Notes under the pieces: generated by a model
What the model was told of the DNA's origin: nothing
What the model saw: the letters and a program-made list of their open reading frames with translations, nothing else
Databases searched by the model: none
Assembly: GCF_012932965.1 (NCBI RefSeq)
Contig: NZ_JABBXH010000009.1
Span: 1-64,000 of the forward strand
Length of the DNA stretch: 64,000 bases
Direction: 5' to 3'
Source: Thalassotalea algicola
GTDB taxonomy: Bacteria; Pseudomonadota; Gammaproteobacteria; Enterobacterales; Alteromonadaceae
Position numbers and translations under genes: made by a program
Shown: piece after piece, positions 43,787 through 52,334 of the stretch
Position numbering within the stretch: the stretch's first letter is position 1
Layout of the letters: each line of letters starts with the position of its first letter

Positions 43787-44441
43787 TGCTAACAACACCT
43801 TCAAATTGGTGATTCTCTAACGTTAAGGATAGCTTATCACCAGCAAATAGTGGTGCTACACCTTTAGGTGTACCTGTAAACACTATATCACCCGGTAGCA
43901 AGGTGAAATGCTTGCTAATTATCGAAACAAGCTCGGCAATACTGCGGATCATCAATGCTGATTGCCCTTGCTGCCTTAACACATCATTTACCGTTAAGCT
44001 AAATTCTATCTTGCTTAAATCTGAAACTTTATTTAACGGAATGAAAGGCGAAACTGGTGCCGACAAATCGAACGACTTGGCAACCTCCCATGGTCGACCT
44101 AATTCTTTCATTGCGCGTTGAACATCTCTAAGCGTTAAATCTAAGCCTATCCCTACCCCCCAAATTGCAGCTATTGCTTGCTGAGGAGAGGCCGCTTTTA
44201 ACGGTTTATTAATTAATACTGCTATTTCAGCTTCGTTATGACATTCACCTTGCCCACTAGGGATAACAACGGGCGATAAAAGCGAACAAATCGCAGTGTT
44301 GGGTTTCATAAATAGCACCGCTTCACCATTAACGATGCTATTCATTTCTTTTATATGATCATGATAGTTTTGGCCCACGCAAACCACCTTTCCAACAGGA
44401 AGTTCTATGGCGTGTCCATTGATATCAATATGTTGATACAT
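43779..44441 (-). CDS. ycgM: Fumarylacetoacetate hydrolase-family protein (YcgM-like)
   Basis: The 220-aa cytoplasmic enzyme has the FAH fold with metal-binding ECHNEAEIAVLI (about 64-77, two Glu), the WGVGIGLDLTLRD block and the C-terminal GDIVFTGTPKGVAPL. Relatives act as acylpyruvases or oxaloacetate decarboxylases. The start lies 8 bp after the lytic transglycosylase stop. The ycgL-mltB-ycgM-ycgN order supports the name; the substrate is inferred from family. Confidence 0.85.
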   Translation of the reverse strand: MYQHIDINGHAIELPVGKVVCVGQNYHDHIKEMNSIVNGEAVLFMKPNTAICSLLSPVVIPSGQGECHNEAEIAVLINKPLKAASPQQAIAAIWGVGIGLDLTLRDVQRAMKELGRPWEVAKSFDLSAPVSPFIPLNKVSDLSKIEFSLTVNDVLRQQGQSALMIRSIAELVSIISKHFTLLPGDIVFTGTPKGVAPLFAGDKLSLTLENHQFEGVVSND

Positions 44442-44449
44442 GCGGCGCT

Positions 44450-45520
44450 CTACTGAATTGGTGGAAACTTAATACGATCAGATAGGTGACCGACAGAACT
44501 TACAAAGTAATAAGACAAGTTCCAATGCATCAAACTCTTATAATTATTGTAAGCAAGATAAGCTCTACCGTTTGCATCATCAGGAAATACTAAAGCAGCT
44601 TTTATCTCCACTTTGGGTAATGCCGTACCGTCAGTGCGTCTAACCCCTAGCTCTTGCCATTCTTGCAACGTTTTTTCAGTGTTAGTCCAGGCTTTCAACC
44701 AGTTTTTACGACTACCAGTATTCTTTGGAATGGCTAAGGACGTATCAAAACCTTCTGGTAATTTAACTTGTCTTCCCCAGGTTAACTCATCGCTCCAACC
44801 TTCCTTCTTAAGGTAGTTAGCCATTGAAGCAAAGACATCGGCTTGATTGCCCCAAATGTCTTTTTTGCCATCACCATCGCCATCAACGGCATAGCTCATA
44901 AACGATGTTGGCATGAACTGATTTTGCCCCATTGCACCAGCCCAAGAGCCCTTCATATTTTCAACACTAATATGACCTTCTTCTAAAATTGACAATGCTG
45001 CCCAAAGTTGCTTCTTAAAGAAAGCTTCTCGGCGACCTTCATAAGCAAGGGTTGATAATGCTGACACAACATTAAAGTTACCCATGATTTTACCAAAATT
45101 AGTTTCTAAGCCCCAAAGCGCTACGATAAACCTTGGCTGTACGCCATATTCATTGCCAATCTTGGTTAATAACTCTTGATGTTCTTTATATCGCTTTCTT
45201 GCTCTATCAACCTTCCATTGTGGCACACGCTTGGGCAAGTAAGTATCAAGTGTTTCGACAGTTTCCGGTTGATTACGATCCGCTTTCACTGCTCGTTTAT
45301 AAAATTGGATATTTGCAAAGCTTTGATCAAGCAATTGCTGTGAAAACCCCTTGGCGAGTGCTTCAGTTTTTAATATTTCGACATACTCTTCATAGCTGAT
45401 TTTTGCATCGATAATTTCATCGTCGGCTTGTCCAGCAGCCATTGCATTTGAAAAGAAGAAAGGAGAAATATTCAGTGCAATAGCGAGCGCCATCGAACTA
45501 ATTTTACGACAAGATAACAT
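44450..45520 (-). CDS. Lytic murein transglycosylase (MltB family)
   Basis: This periplasmic peptidoglycan-cleaving enzyme of 356 aa has a signal peptide (about 1-28, cleavage after AMA) and an SLT_2 domain. The catalytic Glu is in LWGLETNFG (about 138-146), followed by SWAGAMGQNQFMPTSF (about 192-207) and the calcium-binding DGDGDGKKD (about 212-220). There is no lipobox and no C-terminal PG-binding domain. The ATG at 45520 was chosen over a TTG two codons earlier. The ycgL gene ends just upstream. Confidence 0.88.
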   Translation of the reverse strand: MLSCRKISSMALAIALNISPFFFSNAMAAGQADDEIIDAKISYEEYVEILKTEALAKGFSQQLLDQSFANIQFYKRAVKADRNQPETVETLDTYLPKRVPQWKVDRARKRYKEHQELLTKIGNEYGVQPRFIVALWGLETNFGKIMGNFNVVSALSTLAYEGRREAFFKKQLWAALSILEEGHISVENMKGSWAGAMGQNQFMPTSFMSYAVDGDGDGKKDIWGNQADVFASMANYLKKEGWSDELTWGRQVKLPEGFDTSLAIPKNTGSRKNWLKAWTNTEKTLQEWQELGVRRTDGTALPKVEIKAALVFPDDANGRAYLAYNNYKSLMHWNLSYYFVSSVGHLSDRIKFPPIQ

Positions 45521-45526
45521 GGCCAA

Positions 45527-45811
45527 TTAACCCTCTTTTTGTTTTTTTAACATCGCTTTATGCTCGTCTAACAGGTTTTCCTGAGGCGGTGGTAATTGCA
45601 GATAAAAGCCTTGTTCTGAAAGGTTTTCTTTCACCTTATCAATATCTGCTAAAGCGAGTTTTTCTTGGCTAGCAAGGTTCAATACGGTAACTAATATCGG
45701 GGAGCCAAAGGTTTTTAATAACGCTTCTGGTACCTCAGAGAAATCATCACGTTTGTTGACGAATAAATATGTTTGATCTTTTTTGGGGCTTTTATACACC
45801 GCACATAGCAT
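45527..45811 (-). CDS. ycgL: YcgL domain-containing protein
   Basis: The 94-aa cytoplasmic protein matches the YcgL family: MLCAVYKSPKKDQTYLFV start, a PEALLKTFG helix and the C-terminal QGFYLQLPPP. Function is not established. It lies between rnd and the lytic transglycosylase, the usual neighbourhood in gammaproteobacteria. Confidence 0.88.
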   Translation of the reverse strand: MLCAVYKSPKKDQTYLFVNKRDDFSEVPEALLKTFGSPILVTVLNLASQEKLALADIDKVKENLSEQGFYLQLPPPQENLLDEHKAMLKKQKEG

Positions 45812-45920
45812 AACGGAGACCTATGAGTTGTTGAAAATAAACGAAATGCCAATATAACATGAGCCATGTTGGCTTGAAATCGGTTAATCGTGAAAATTTG
45901 TGTTAAAGCAGATAATCGTT

Positions 45921-47063
45921 TTACTCACTAAATCCATTGTCAGCAAATACCGTTAACGACGTTCCTAAAATGGTATTTCGCCAAGGGCGCAATATATCAA
46001 CTTGCTCGGCGTTATCGCCTGCGCCATTTAATTTAAAGTAATGGGTTAAGAACTGGTTAATTTGCTTTTTTGAGGCCAAGTTCTCAGGGCTTAATGCATG
46101 CTGCTCTGCAGTTTGCGCGACGAAGTTTTTCACTTTCTTAAATATCTGCTTATAACCTGGATATTCATCTAAGCGTGTAATCTTTTGCGGATATAGTTCA
46201 GGCGATTCTTGTTGTGCTTCTCTTAGTACAGCTAACATTGCCTTTCCTTGATAACGTATATCCAAATTTTCAACACCTTCGATAGCCGCCATAGCTCCGG
46301 TATTTTTTGGCGAATATTGAGCGACATAGAACAAACTATGATCTTTAACAATAAAACTTAAAGGTTGATCTTTGGTTTTAGCCTTTTGATAACGCCAACG
46401 CGCTAAATGCTTTAGGTTATTAAGTTGCTTAGGGTTTAATTTCCAAGCCATTTTAATATTTCGATACAGCTCATCTTCATTAATTTCAGTGAACTTACGC
46501 TCTACCATTAATTCCGTTTCTTGCTCACAAGCTTGTAACCACCCTTTGTGCTCTACTTCTTCTAACAATTTTGGATACAACTGATACAAATAATCAACAT
46601 CAGCTTGTGCATAACGAATTTGCTTTTCACTTAACGGTCTTTTGGTCCAGTCAGTGCGAGACTCTGACTTATCAAGTTCAATGTCTAAATAGTGCTTTAC
46701 CGTCGCCGCATAGCCAAGTGATAGCCCGTGCCCTAAGAACGTCATCATTACTTGGCTGTCAATTAGATTTTTCGGCCGACAATTACCTGCGGTTAAGAAC
46801 ACCTCTAAATCTTCTGAGCAGGCATGGATGACTTTTTTGATTTGGTCATTTTCTAATAGCTGCCAAAACGGCGTTAAATCACTAATTTCTATCGGATCGA
46901 TTAGCGCTAATTGCTGGCCATCATTGATTTGAAGTAAGCCTAATCTTGGGTATAGGGTTCTTGTACGTACAAACTCAGTATCAACAACTAATACTTTTGC
47001 ATTTTGATAGTGCTCACATAATTGATTAAGTGATGTTTGATCTTGAATGTAATGACGCTGCAC
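45921..47063 (-). CDS. rnd: Ribonuclease D
   Basis: This 3'-5' exoribonuclease trims tRNA precursors and is about 380 aa here, as in E. coli. The DEDDy exonuclease domain has VVDTEFVRTRT (Exo I, about 25-35), HACSEDLEVF (Exo II, about 80-89) and the Exo III YAQADVDYLYQLY. Two HRDC-like regions follow (about 210-370). I favour GTG at 47063, preceded by GGGCGG, because the 19 extra residues from a GTG at 47120 have no family counterpart. Confidence 0.9.
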   Translation of the reverse strand: MQRHYIQDQTSLNQLCEHYQNAKVLVVDTEFVRTRTLYPRLGLLQINDGQQLALIDPIEISDLTPFWQLLENDQIKKVIHACSEDLEVFLTAGNCRPKNLIDSQVMMTFLGHGLSLGYAATVKHYLDIELDKSESRTDWTKRPLSEKQIRYAQADVDYLYQLYPKLLEEVEHKGWLQACEQETELMVERKFTEINEDELYRNIKMAWKLNPKQLNNLKHLARWRYQKAKTKDQPLSFIVKDHSLFYVAQYSPKNTGAMAAIEGVENLDIRYQGKAMLAVLREAQQESPELYPQKITRLDEYPGYKQIFKKVKNFVAQTAEQHALSPENLASKKQINQFLTHYFKLNGAGDNAEQVDILRPWRNTILGTSLTVFADNGFSE

Positions 47064-47205
47064 GTATAAACCGCCCTGATTAACGCATAATGAACTTAGG
47101 TAAATTAACTGTTCAACCACCTATACAATTGAATAATCATAGGTGGTTACAAGGCTTGCACGTTATCGTAAATTGACGAAGAAACCAAGTAGAAACGGGT
47201 ATTTG

Positions 47206-48069
47206 TTACTTTCTATTTCTTCGTACAGATTGCTTATGACGTTGTTGGTGCTTTTTAACACTACGACGAATGCGCCTGTTTTTCGCATTGTCGATCATTT
47301 TTTCGTTTACCTTAACCTTAGATTCCGTTTCAACAGGAAGTTTGACGGCTTTACGATAATAGTTAACATCTTTAAGACCAAGCTCAGTCCAACCACCAAC
47401 TGGCAGTTGACGCTGTAATTCTAAATCTCCATAGCGGACACGGATCAGACGACTTACCTGCACATCTTGGCTTTCCCATAGACGACGAACTTCACGGTTA
47501 CGACCTTCAGATAACACCACATGGAACCAATGATTTCGTCCTTCACCACCACGGTACGTTATTTTTTGGAATTTGGCTGGGCCGTCTTCAAGTTTTACAC
47601 CATTGCGCAGGCGTTGCAGCATAGCATCATCTACTTCACCAAAGACACGTACGGCATATTCACGTTCTATTTTATGGGATGGGTGCATAAGACGGTTGGC
47701 AAGTTCACCGTCAGTGGTAAATAGCAACATGCCAGAAGTGTTGATATCAAGACGGCCGACAGCGATCCAACGTCCACTTTCTAACGGTGGCAAGCGATCG
47801 AAAACGGTTGGTCTACCTTCTGGATCTTTTCGAGTACACATTTCGCCTTCAGGCTTATTGTACATTAGAATGCGACAGACTTGTTCTTCCGCCGGCTTAA
47901 GAACAACCGCATGACCATCAACACGAATTTGTTCGTTACCTTCAACACGATCACCAAGGTAGGCGGTTTTGCCATTTACACTTACTCGTCCAGCACTTAT
48001 AACAGCTTCCATTTCCCTACGAGAGCCTTTACCTGCACGCGCAAGTACTTTTTGTAACTTTTCAGACAT
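47206..48069 (-). CDS. rluB: 23S rRNA pseudouridine 2605 synthase
   Basis: The 287-aa protein has an N-terminal S4 RNA-binding domain ([21 protein letters not shown], about 4-24) and an RsuA/RluB catalytic domain. The catalytic Asp lies in [17 protein letters not shown] (about 102-118). A basic C-terminal tail (about 245-287) is typical of RluB. It ends the rnm-yciO-scpA-scpB-rluB run. Confidence 0.92.
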   Translation of the reverse strand: MSEKLQKVLARAGKGSRREMEAVISAGRVSVNGKTAYLGDRVEGNEQIRVDGHAVVLKPAEEQVCRILMYNKPEGEMCTRKDPEGRPTVFDRLPPLESGRWIAVGRLDINTSGMLLFTTDGELANRLMHPSHKIEREYAVRVFGEVDDAMLQRLRNGVKLEDGPAKFQKITYRGGEGRNHWFHVVLSEGRNREVRRLWESQDVQVSRLIRVRYGDLELQRQLPVGGWTELGLKDVNYYRKAVKLPVETESKVKVNEKMIDNAKNRRIRRSVKKHQQRHKQSVRRNRK

Positions 48070-48115
48070 AGGTCTTTATCTCAATACGTCAGTAGCTTCA
48101 CGCAAATAAAGTGCG

Positions 48116-48688
48116 CTACGCTTCTGTCTCTTTAATATTAATGTCTTCAACCTCTACAGTTGAATGACTGATTGGCATTACCTCTGGTAACTGCTTTAGC
48201 GATTGTAAGCCAAAATACGATAGAAATATTTTGGTCGTTCCATATATTGCCGGCCGCCCAGGAACTTCTCTATGGCCAATAACCTTAATCCATTGACGCT
48301 CACTAAGTGTCTTTATTATATAACTACTTAGGGCCACTCCGCGAATTTCTTCTATTTCTGAGCGAGTTATTGGTTGTTTATAGGCAATTGTTGCCAAGGT
48401 TTCCATCATCGCCGGCGAGATTTTAGTTGATTTCTCTTGATGAAGCGATGTTAATTCATCTTTAAATCTATTGGCCGTTTGAAATCGATATCCGTTTGCA
48501 ACCGATATCAGGTTGACACCACGACCATCATAGTCATTTACCAACTGATTTATGGCTAGTTTAATTTGTTGTGAAGACACTGCAATGCCGATATTTTCGC
48601 TAAGCAGCTGTTTAAGCTTTTGACTACTAAGTGGCTGGCTATGGCTAAATAAAATAGCTTCAACGAGTCCTTTGATGTGCTCACTCAT
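48116..48688 (-). CDS. scpB: Segregation and condensation protein B
   Basis: The 190-aa winged-helix protein forms the SMC-like condensin complex with ScpA. Family motifs LVEAILFSHSQPLS (about 8-21), TLATIAYKQPITRSEIEEIRG (about 97-117) and VPGRPAIYGTT (about 142-152) are present. Its start overlaps the scpA stop by 4 bp, giving translational coupling. Confidence 0.94.
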   Translation of the reverse strand: MSEHIKGLVEAILFSHSQPLSSQKLKQLLSENIGIAVSSQQIKLAINQLVNDYDGRGVNLISVANGYRFQTANRFKDELTSLHQEKSTKISPAMMETLATIAYKQPITRSEIEEIRGVALSSYIIKTLSERQWIKVIGHREVPGRPAIYGTTKIFLSYFGLQSLKQLPEVMPISHSTVEVEDINIKETEA

Positions 48689-49455
48689 ATTAATGAAACC
48701 TCAAGTATTCCATTGTATTCTAGACAATTAATTTTTTGCAGCTTCAACAGCTCCAATACTGCTAAAAACGTGACGACAGCCCCTTGCCTACCTTCTTCAA
48801 CATTAAACAATTCATTCAGTGGCATTGGTTTATTTTCATTTGTGAGTATCAACAGCAAATATTCTATTTTGTCATGTGTAGCAATTGCTTCTCGCTGAAT
48901 ATGATGATGCTCAAAAGCCGCTTGTTTTTTTAATATTTTCTGGAAAGCAACCACCAGTTCGTTTAGTGAAACTTCCTCAAATGCACGTGGTTCAACATGT
49001 TCATTTATTACAGCACTAACAAAAAAATCTCGCTCTTCTCTCGGCAAAGACTCCATAACTTCAGAAGCATGTTTAATTCGCTGATATTCTTGTAACCGCC
49101 TAACTAACTCTGCTCTTGGATCTTCTTCATCTTCCTCTATAGCTGGTTTAGGTAACAATAAACGTGACTTAATATGGGCTAATGTTGCAGCCATCACTAA
49201 ATAGTCTGAAGATAAATCAATATCCTGTTGCTCTAGTTGTTCAATGTATCGAAAATATTGTATTGAAATAGGCGCAATGGGTAGGTCGGCAATATCAAAC
49301 TTTTGTTTTTTGATTAAGTAGAGCAGCAAATCGAGAGGCCCTTCGAAAGCATCTAGGTGTATTTCTAGCGCATCTTCAGGAATATATAGATCATTGGGCT
49401 TTTCAGTGTAATTTTCGCCACGTACTATCGCCAACGGTAAGTCTTGCTGTTCCAT
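48685..49455 (-). CDS. scpA: Segregation and condensation protein A
   Basis: The 256-aa kleisin has the N-terminal FEGPLDLLLYLIKKQKFDI block (about 34-52). A central YLVMAATLAHIKSRLLLP helix (about 84-101) and a C-terminal winged-helix segment follow. It bridges SMC heads with ScpB and is encoded directly upstream of scpB. Confidence 0.94.
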   Translation of the reverse strand: MEQQDLPLAIVRGENYTEKPNDLYIPEDALEIHLDAFEGPLDLLLYLIKKQKFDIADLPIAPISIQYFRYIEQLEQQDIDLSSDYLVMAATLAHIKSRLLLPKPAIEEDEEDPRAELVRRLQEYQRIKHASEVMESLPREERDFFVSAVINEHVEPRAFEEVSLNELVVAFQKILKKQAAFEHHHIQREAIATHDKIEYLLLILTNENKPMPLNELFNVEEGRQGAVVTFLAVLELLKLQKINCLEYNGILEVSLI

Positions 49456-49465
49456 TTATAATTAG

Positions 49466-50086
49466 TTATTCAAAAGGGCTAGCGTCACCTTCTCCGACAC
49501 GAACAATTTCTACGTCGCCTTCAGAAAAGTCGATAACGGTTGTTGGGTGCTCCCCCAAGTAACCACCATTTAAGATAAGATCTACGCGTTTTTCTAAAAT
49601 ATCACGAATATGTTCAGGGTCATACTCTGCCATATCTTCGCCCGGCATTATCAGCGTAGTAGACATTAACGGTTCACCTAGTTCGGTTAATAGTGCTTGA
49701 GTGATTTCATTTTTTGGAATTCGGATCCCTATGGTTTTCTTTTTAGGGTTCATTAAACGCCGAGGCACCTCTTTCGTCGCTTTGAAAATGAAAGTATATG
49801 CTCCTGGCGTATTATTCTTCATCAACCTAAAAGCGGTGTTATCAACCTTGGCATATTCAGATAATTCAGATAAATCACGACAAACCAAAGCAAAGTCATG
49901 ATCCATATCGATATTTCTAATCTGACAAATACGTTCAAGTGCTTTTTTATCACCTAAATGGCATCCAAGCGCATAGCCTGAATCAGTTGGATAAACGACC
50001 ACAGCACCATCTTTAATAAGTGTTGCGGCCTGTTTCATTAGTCTGCCTTGAGGGTTGTCTGGGTGTACATAGAAGAACTGGCTCAT
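49466..50086 (-). CDS. yciO: YciO, Sua5/YrdC-family L-threonylcarbamoyladenylate synthase-like protein
   Basis: The 206-aa protein starts MSQFFYVHPDNPQGR like E. coli YciO. It carries the YrdC-fold motif VVYPTDSGYALGC (about 30-42), then MKNNTPGAYTFIFKATKEVPRR (about 90-111) and TIGIRIP. YciO is a paralogue of the tRNA t6A enzyme TsaC with weak or different activity. It lies between rnm and scpA as in many gammaproteobacteria. Confidence 0.92.
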   Translation of the reverse strand: MSQFFYVHPDNPQGRLMKQAATLIKDGAVVVYPTDSGYALGCHLGDKKALERICQIRNIDMDHDFALVCRDLSELSEYAKVDNTAFRLMKNNTPGAYTFIFKATKEVPRRLMNPKKKTIGIRIPKNEITQALLTELGEPLMSTTLIMPGEDMAEYDPEHIRDILEKRVDLILNGGYLGEHPTTVIDFSEGDVEIVRVGEGDASPFE

Positions 50087-50104
50087 AGAAAATTCCTTTG
50101 CGGC

Positions 50105-50968
50105 TTACTGCCAAAGTTGCCAAATCGGTTTTACTTGTTCAGGTAAGGATAAATTGCGCCCTAAATCACTCCATTTACTCGGGTAATGAAAATCTGAACC
50201 AAGCGATGCATATAAATCATATTCTAGACAAAAGGTTAGCATAAGTCGCCTTTGTTCTGGGTTCATTTGTGGCAAAACGATTTCCATTCCATCACCACCT
50301 ACTTCCTTAAAATCAAGAATTAGTCGTCTCAACCATTTAGACGTCATATCATAGCGCATTGGATGCGCAATGATTGCCGTGCCACCTGCTTGGTGAATTG
50401 CTGAAACAGCCGCTTCAATATCACACCATTGTGGTTTCACAAAAGCGCGTTTTCCTTTGCCAATATACTTATCAAAAGCGGCTTGCATTGTACTTACATG
50501 ACCTTCGTCATGAAGTACCCGTGCAAAGTGGGCGCGAGTAATAGAGCCCTCACCAGCTAAAGCTTTCGCTTTTGACAACATACTATCAAAGCCACACTTA
50601 GCTAGCTTTTCATTCATCATTAACGCTCTAGCTTCACGAGCCTGTTGCTGCTTTGCTATCAATGCTAATAATGCTGGGTGTTCAATATCTATGTTCAAGC
50701 CCACGATATGAATTTCAAAATTTTGCCACAATGTGGACAATTCAATACCAGAAATAAGTGTCAGTTTATAAGATTGTTCTAAAATATAACGATTTGCACT
50801 ATCGAACGCGGCAACCGTGTCATGATCGGTAATGGCAAGAGCCTGAACCTGAAAATTTACAGCTCTATCAATGAGCTGCTCTGGCTTTAGCTTGCCGTCT
50901 GAAAGGTTTGTGTGTGTATGAAAATCACAACGAGTGGATAAATTAAAGTCAAAATCAGCTATTGACAT
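50105..50968 (-). CDS. rnm: PHP-domain 5'-3' exoribonuclease RNase AM (YciV)
   Basis: The 287-aa enzyme has the PHP metal site: DFHTHTNLSDG (about 15-25), ALAITDHDTV (about 54-63), GIELST (about 78-83) and the C-terminal SLGSDFHYPS (about 264-273). In E. coli RNase AM matures the 5' end of 23S and other rRNAs and was once called 3',5'-nucleoside bisphosphate phosphatase. Its start faces the trp promoter region. Confidence 0.9.
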   Translation of the reverse strand: MSIADFDFNLSTRCDFHTHTNLSDGKLKPEQLIDRAVNFQVQALAITDHDTVAAFDSANRYILEQSYKLTLISGIELSTLWQNFEIHIVGLNIDIEHPALLALIAKQQQAREARALMMNEKLAKCGFDSMLSKAKALAGEGSITRAHFARVLHDEGHVSTMQAAFDKYIGKGKRAFVKPQWCDIEAAVSAIHQAGGTAIIAHPMRYDMTSKWLRRLILDFKEVGGDGMEIVLPQMNPEQRRLMLTFCLEYDLYASLGSDFHYPSKWSDLGRNLSLPEQVKPIWQLWQ

Positions 50969-50998
50969 AAAACCAAATATGCATTCTTATATATAGCG

Positions 50999-51027
50999 TT
51001 GATTCTACTTGGAACCAACATTAATTA
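50999..51027 (+). promoter_or_regulatory. Candidate trp operon promoter
   Basis: TTGATT (50999-51004) and TAATTA (51022-51027) are separated by 17 bp and lie 21 bp before the leader-peptide ATG. A second -35-like TTGACA sits at 50962-50967 but lacks a well-spaced -10. No convincing TrpR operator palindrome was seen. Confidence 0.5.
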
Positions 51028-51047
51028 ACAGCAATTACGATAAAGAC

Positions 51048-51104
51048 ATGAACAACACAAAATATACATTACAACTGATTTGGTGGTGGCATAACTCTAC
51101 ATAG
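51048..51104 (+). CDS. trpL: trp leader peptide (MNNTKYTLQLIWWWHNST)
   Basis: An 18-codon ORF with three consecutive Trp codons (51081-51089) lies 52 bp before the attenuator terminator. It is the ribosome-stalling sensor of the trp attenuator. The stop TAG leads straight into the 2:3 antiterminator segment. The Shine-Dalgarno is weak. Confidence 0.9.
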   Translation: MNNTKYTLQLIWWWHNST

Positions 51105-51180
51105 GTGGGTTATGAGCTTTTGTGCATGTCATGTAAATGATAAAAAAAGATTCTGAAAACCCGCCTTCTGGCGGGTTTTT
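51090..51180 (+). terminator. trp attenuator: 1:2, 2:3 antiterminator and 3:4 terminator
   Basis: Alternative pairings are visible. CATAAC (51090-51095) pairs with GTTATG (51109-51114), giving 1:2. GGTGGGTT (51104-51111) pairs with AACCCGCC (51158-51165), giving the antiterminator. AAAACCCGCC (51156-51165) pairs with GGCGGGTTTT (51170-51179) around TTCT, giving the terminator with its T run. Stalling at the WWW codons would cover segment 1 and free 2:3 pairing, so low Trp favours read-through. Confidence 0.88.
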
Positions 51181-51213
51181 GCATTTATACGCTTTGATTT
51201 TTTGGAAATTAAA

Positions 51214-51276
51214 ATGTTAACAACAAAAGTAAAAAGTTGGTTTATTTGGTGGCTACAGCCAATTTACGCCGGATGA
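51214..51276 (+). CDS. Second Trp-rich mini-ORF after the trp terminator (MLTTKVKSWFIWWLQPIYAG)
   Basis: A 20-codon ORF with ATG, a TGGA ribosome site 8 nt upstream (51203-51206) and a TGA stop lies between the attenuator terminator and aroF. Three of 20 codons are Trp, two adjacent. It is not part of the classical attenuator and no second terminator follows. The SWFIWW...P pattern recalls, loosely, the WFNIDN...P of the TnaC arrest peptide. A Trp-responsive control of aroF is inferred, not shown. Confidence 0.6.
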   Translation: MLTTKVKSWFIWWLQPIYAG

Positions 51277-51309
51277 CACAAATAAATTAACGATTAGGAA
51301 ACATAACAA

Positions 51310-52326
51310 ATGATTATTGTACTTAAACCGCAAGCGACAGAAGCGGACGCAAACGAAATTTTAGAAAAAATAGCCTCTTTAGGTTTAAAACCTCTTTATA
51401 TGCCAGGAGTAGAACGCACGGTACTTGGTGCACTTGGCGACGAACGAGTACTTCGCCAACTTCATTTAGATAGCTACCCAATGGTAGATGAAATCAAACC
51501 TGTATTAAGCCCATATAAATTAGTAAGCCGAGAGCTACAAGCTCATGACTCTATTGTATCAATTGGTGGTACCAAAGTCGGTGGTGGTAACTTTACGGTT
51601 ATTGCAGGGCCATGTTCAGTAGAGTCAGAGCAGCAATTATTTAGTGTTGCTGAAATGATTAAGTCTCATGGCGTGCCTTTATTAAGAGGTGGCGCTTATA
51701 AACCTAGAACAAGTCCATACAGCTTCCAAGGTTTGGGTGAAGACGGACTTAAATTACTTAAAGCGGCCAAAGCACAATATCAATTACCGACAGTATCTGA
51801 AATCATCGACCCTGTTGATGCTGAGTTGATGGCAGAGTATATAGACTGTTATCAAATAGGCGCTCGCAATATGCAAAACTTTCGGTTATTAGAGGCCGTT
51901 GGTAAACAAAAAATTCCGGTACTATTAAAACGCGGAATGAGCGCGACTATTGAAGAGCTGTTACTAGCCGCCGAATACATTATTAATGCCGGTAACCCTA
52001 ACGTTATTTTATGTGAGCGAGGCATTCGCACTTTTGAAACGGCAACTCGTAATACCCTTGATTTAAATGCCGTCGCCTATTTAAAAGAAAAAACTCATTT
52101 ACCGGTACTGGTCGACCCGTCTCATGGTACTGGCGTGAAATCATTAATTAACCCGCTTTCTCGCGCTGCTGCAGCCGTGGGCGCTGACGGTATTATTGTT
52201 GAAGCACATTTAAATCCTAAAGAAGCATTATCTGACGGACATCAAGCATTAACCGCAGATGACTTTGCTAAGCTAATGGCAGATATAAAACCTTTCGTAA
52301 ATGCCGCTGGCAAAACGATGAAATAG
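51310..52326 (+). CDS. aroF: 3-deoxy-7-phosphoheptulonate (DAHP) synthase, type I-beta with N-terminal regulatory domain
   Basis: It condenses PEP and erythrose 4-phosphate, the first shikimate-pathway step. The 338-aa protein has an N-terminal ferredoxin-like regulatory domain (about 1-70) and a TIM barrel. Visible motifs are VIAGPCSVES (about 97-106), GGAYKPRTSPYSFQG (about 128-142), LKRGM and VDPSHGTG (about 273-280). This is the Thermotoga/Bacillus-like domain order rather than AroG/F/H of E. coli. As first structural gene after the trp attenuator, it links carbon entry to Trp supply. Confidence 0.92.
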   Translation: MIIVLKPQATEADANEILEKIASLGLKPLYMPGVERTVLGALGDERVLRQLHLDSYPMVDEIKPVLSPYKLVSRELQAHDSIVSIGGTKVGGGNFTVIAGPCSVESEQQLFSVAEMIKSHGVPLLRGGAYKPRTSPYSFQGLGEDGLKLLKAAKAQYQLPTVSEIIDPVDAELMAEYIDCYQIGARNMQNFRLLEAVGKQKIPVLLKRGMSATIEELLLAAEYIINAGNPNVILCERGIRTFETATRNTLDLNAVAYLKEKTHLPVLVDPSHGTGVKSLINPLSRAAAAVGADGIIVEAHLNPKEALSDGHQALTADDFAKLMADIKPFVNAAGKTMK

Positions 52327-52334
52327 GAAATGAC

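Noticed and set aside
50969-51047. TrpR operator in the trp promoter
   Set aside because: No palindrome resembling CTAGTTAACTAG-type boxes could be found around the candidate promoter.
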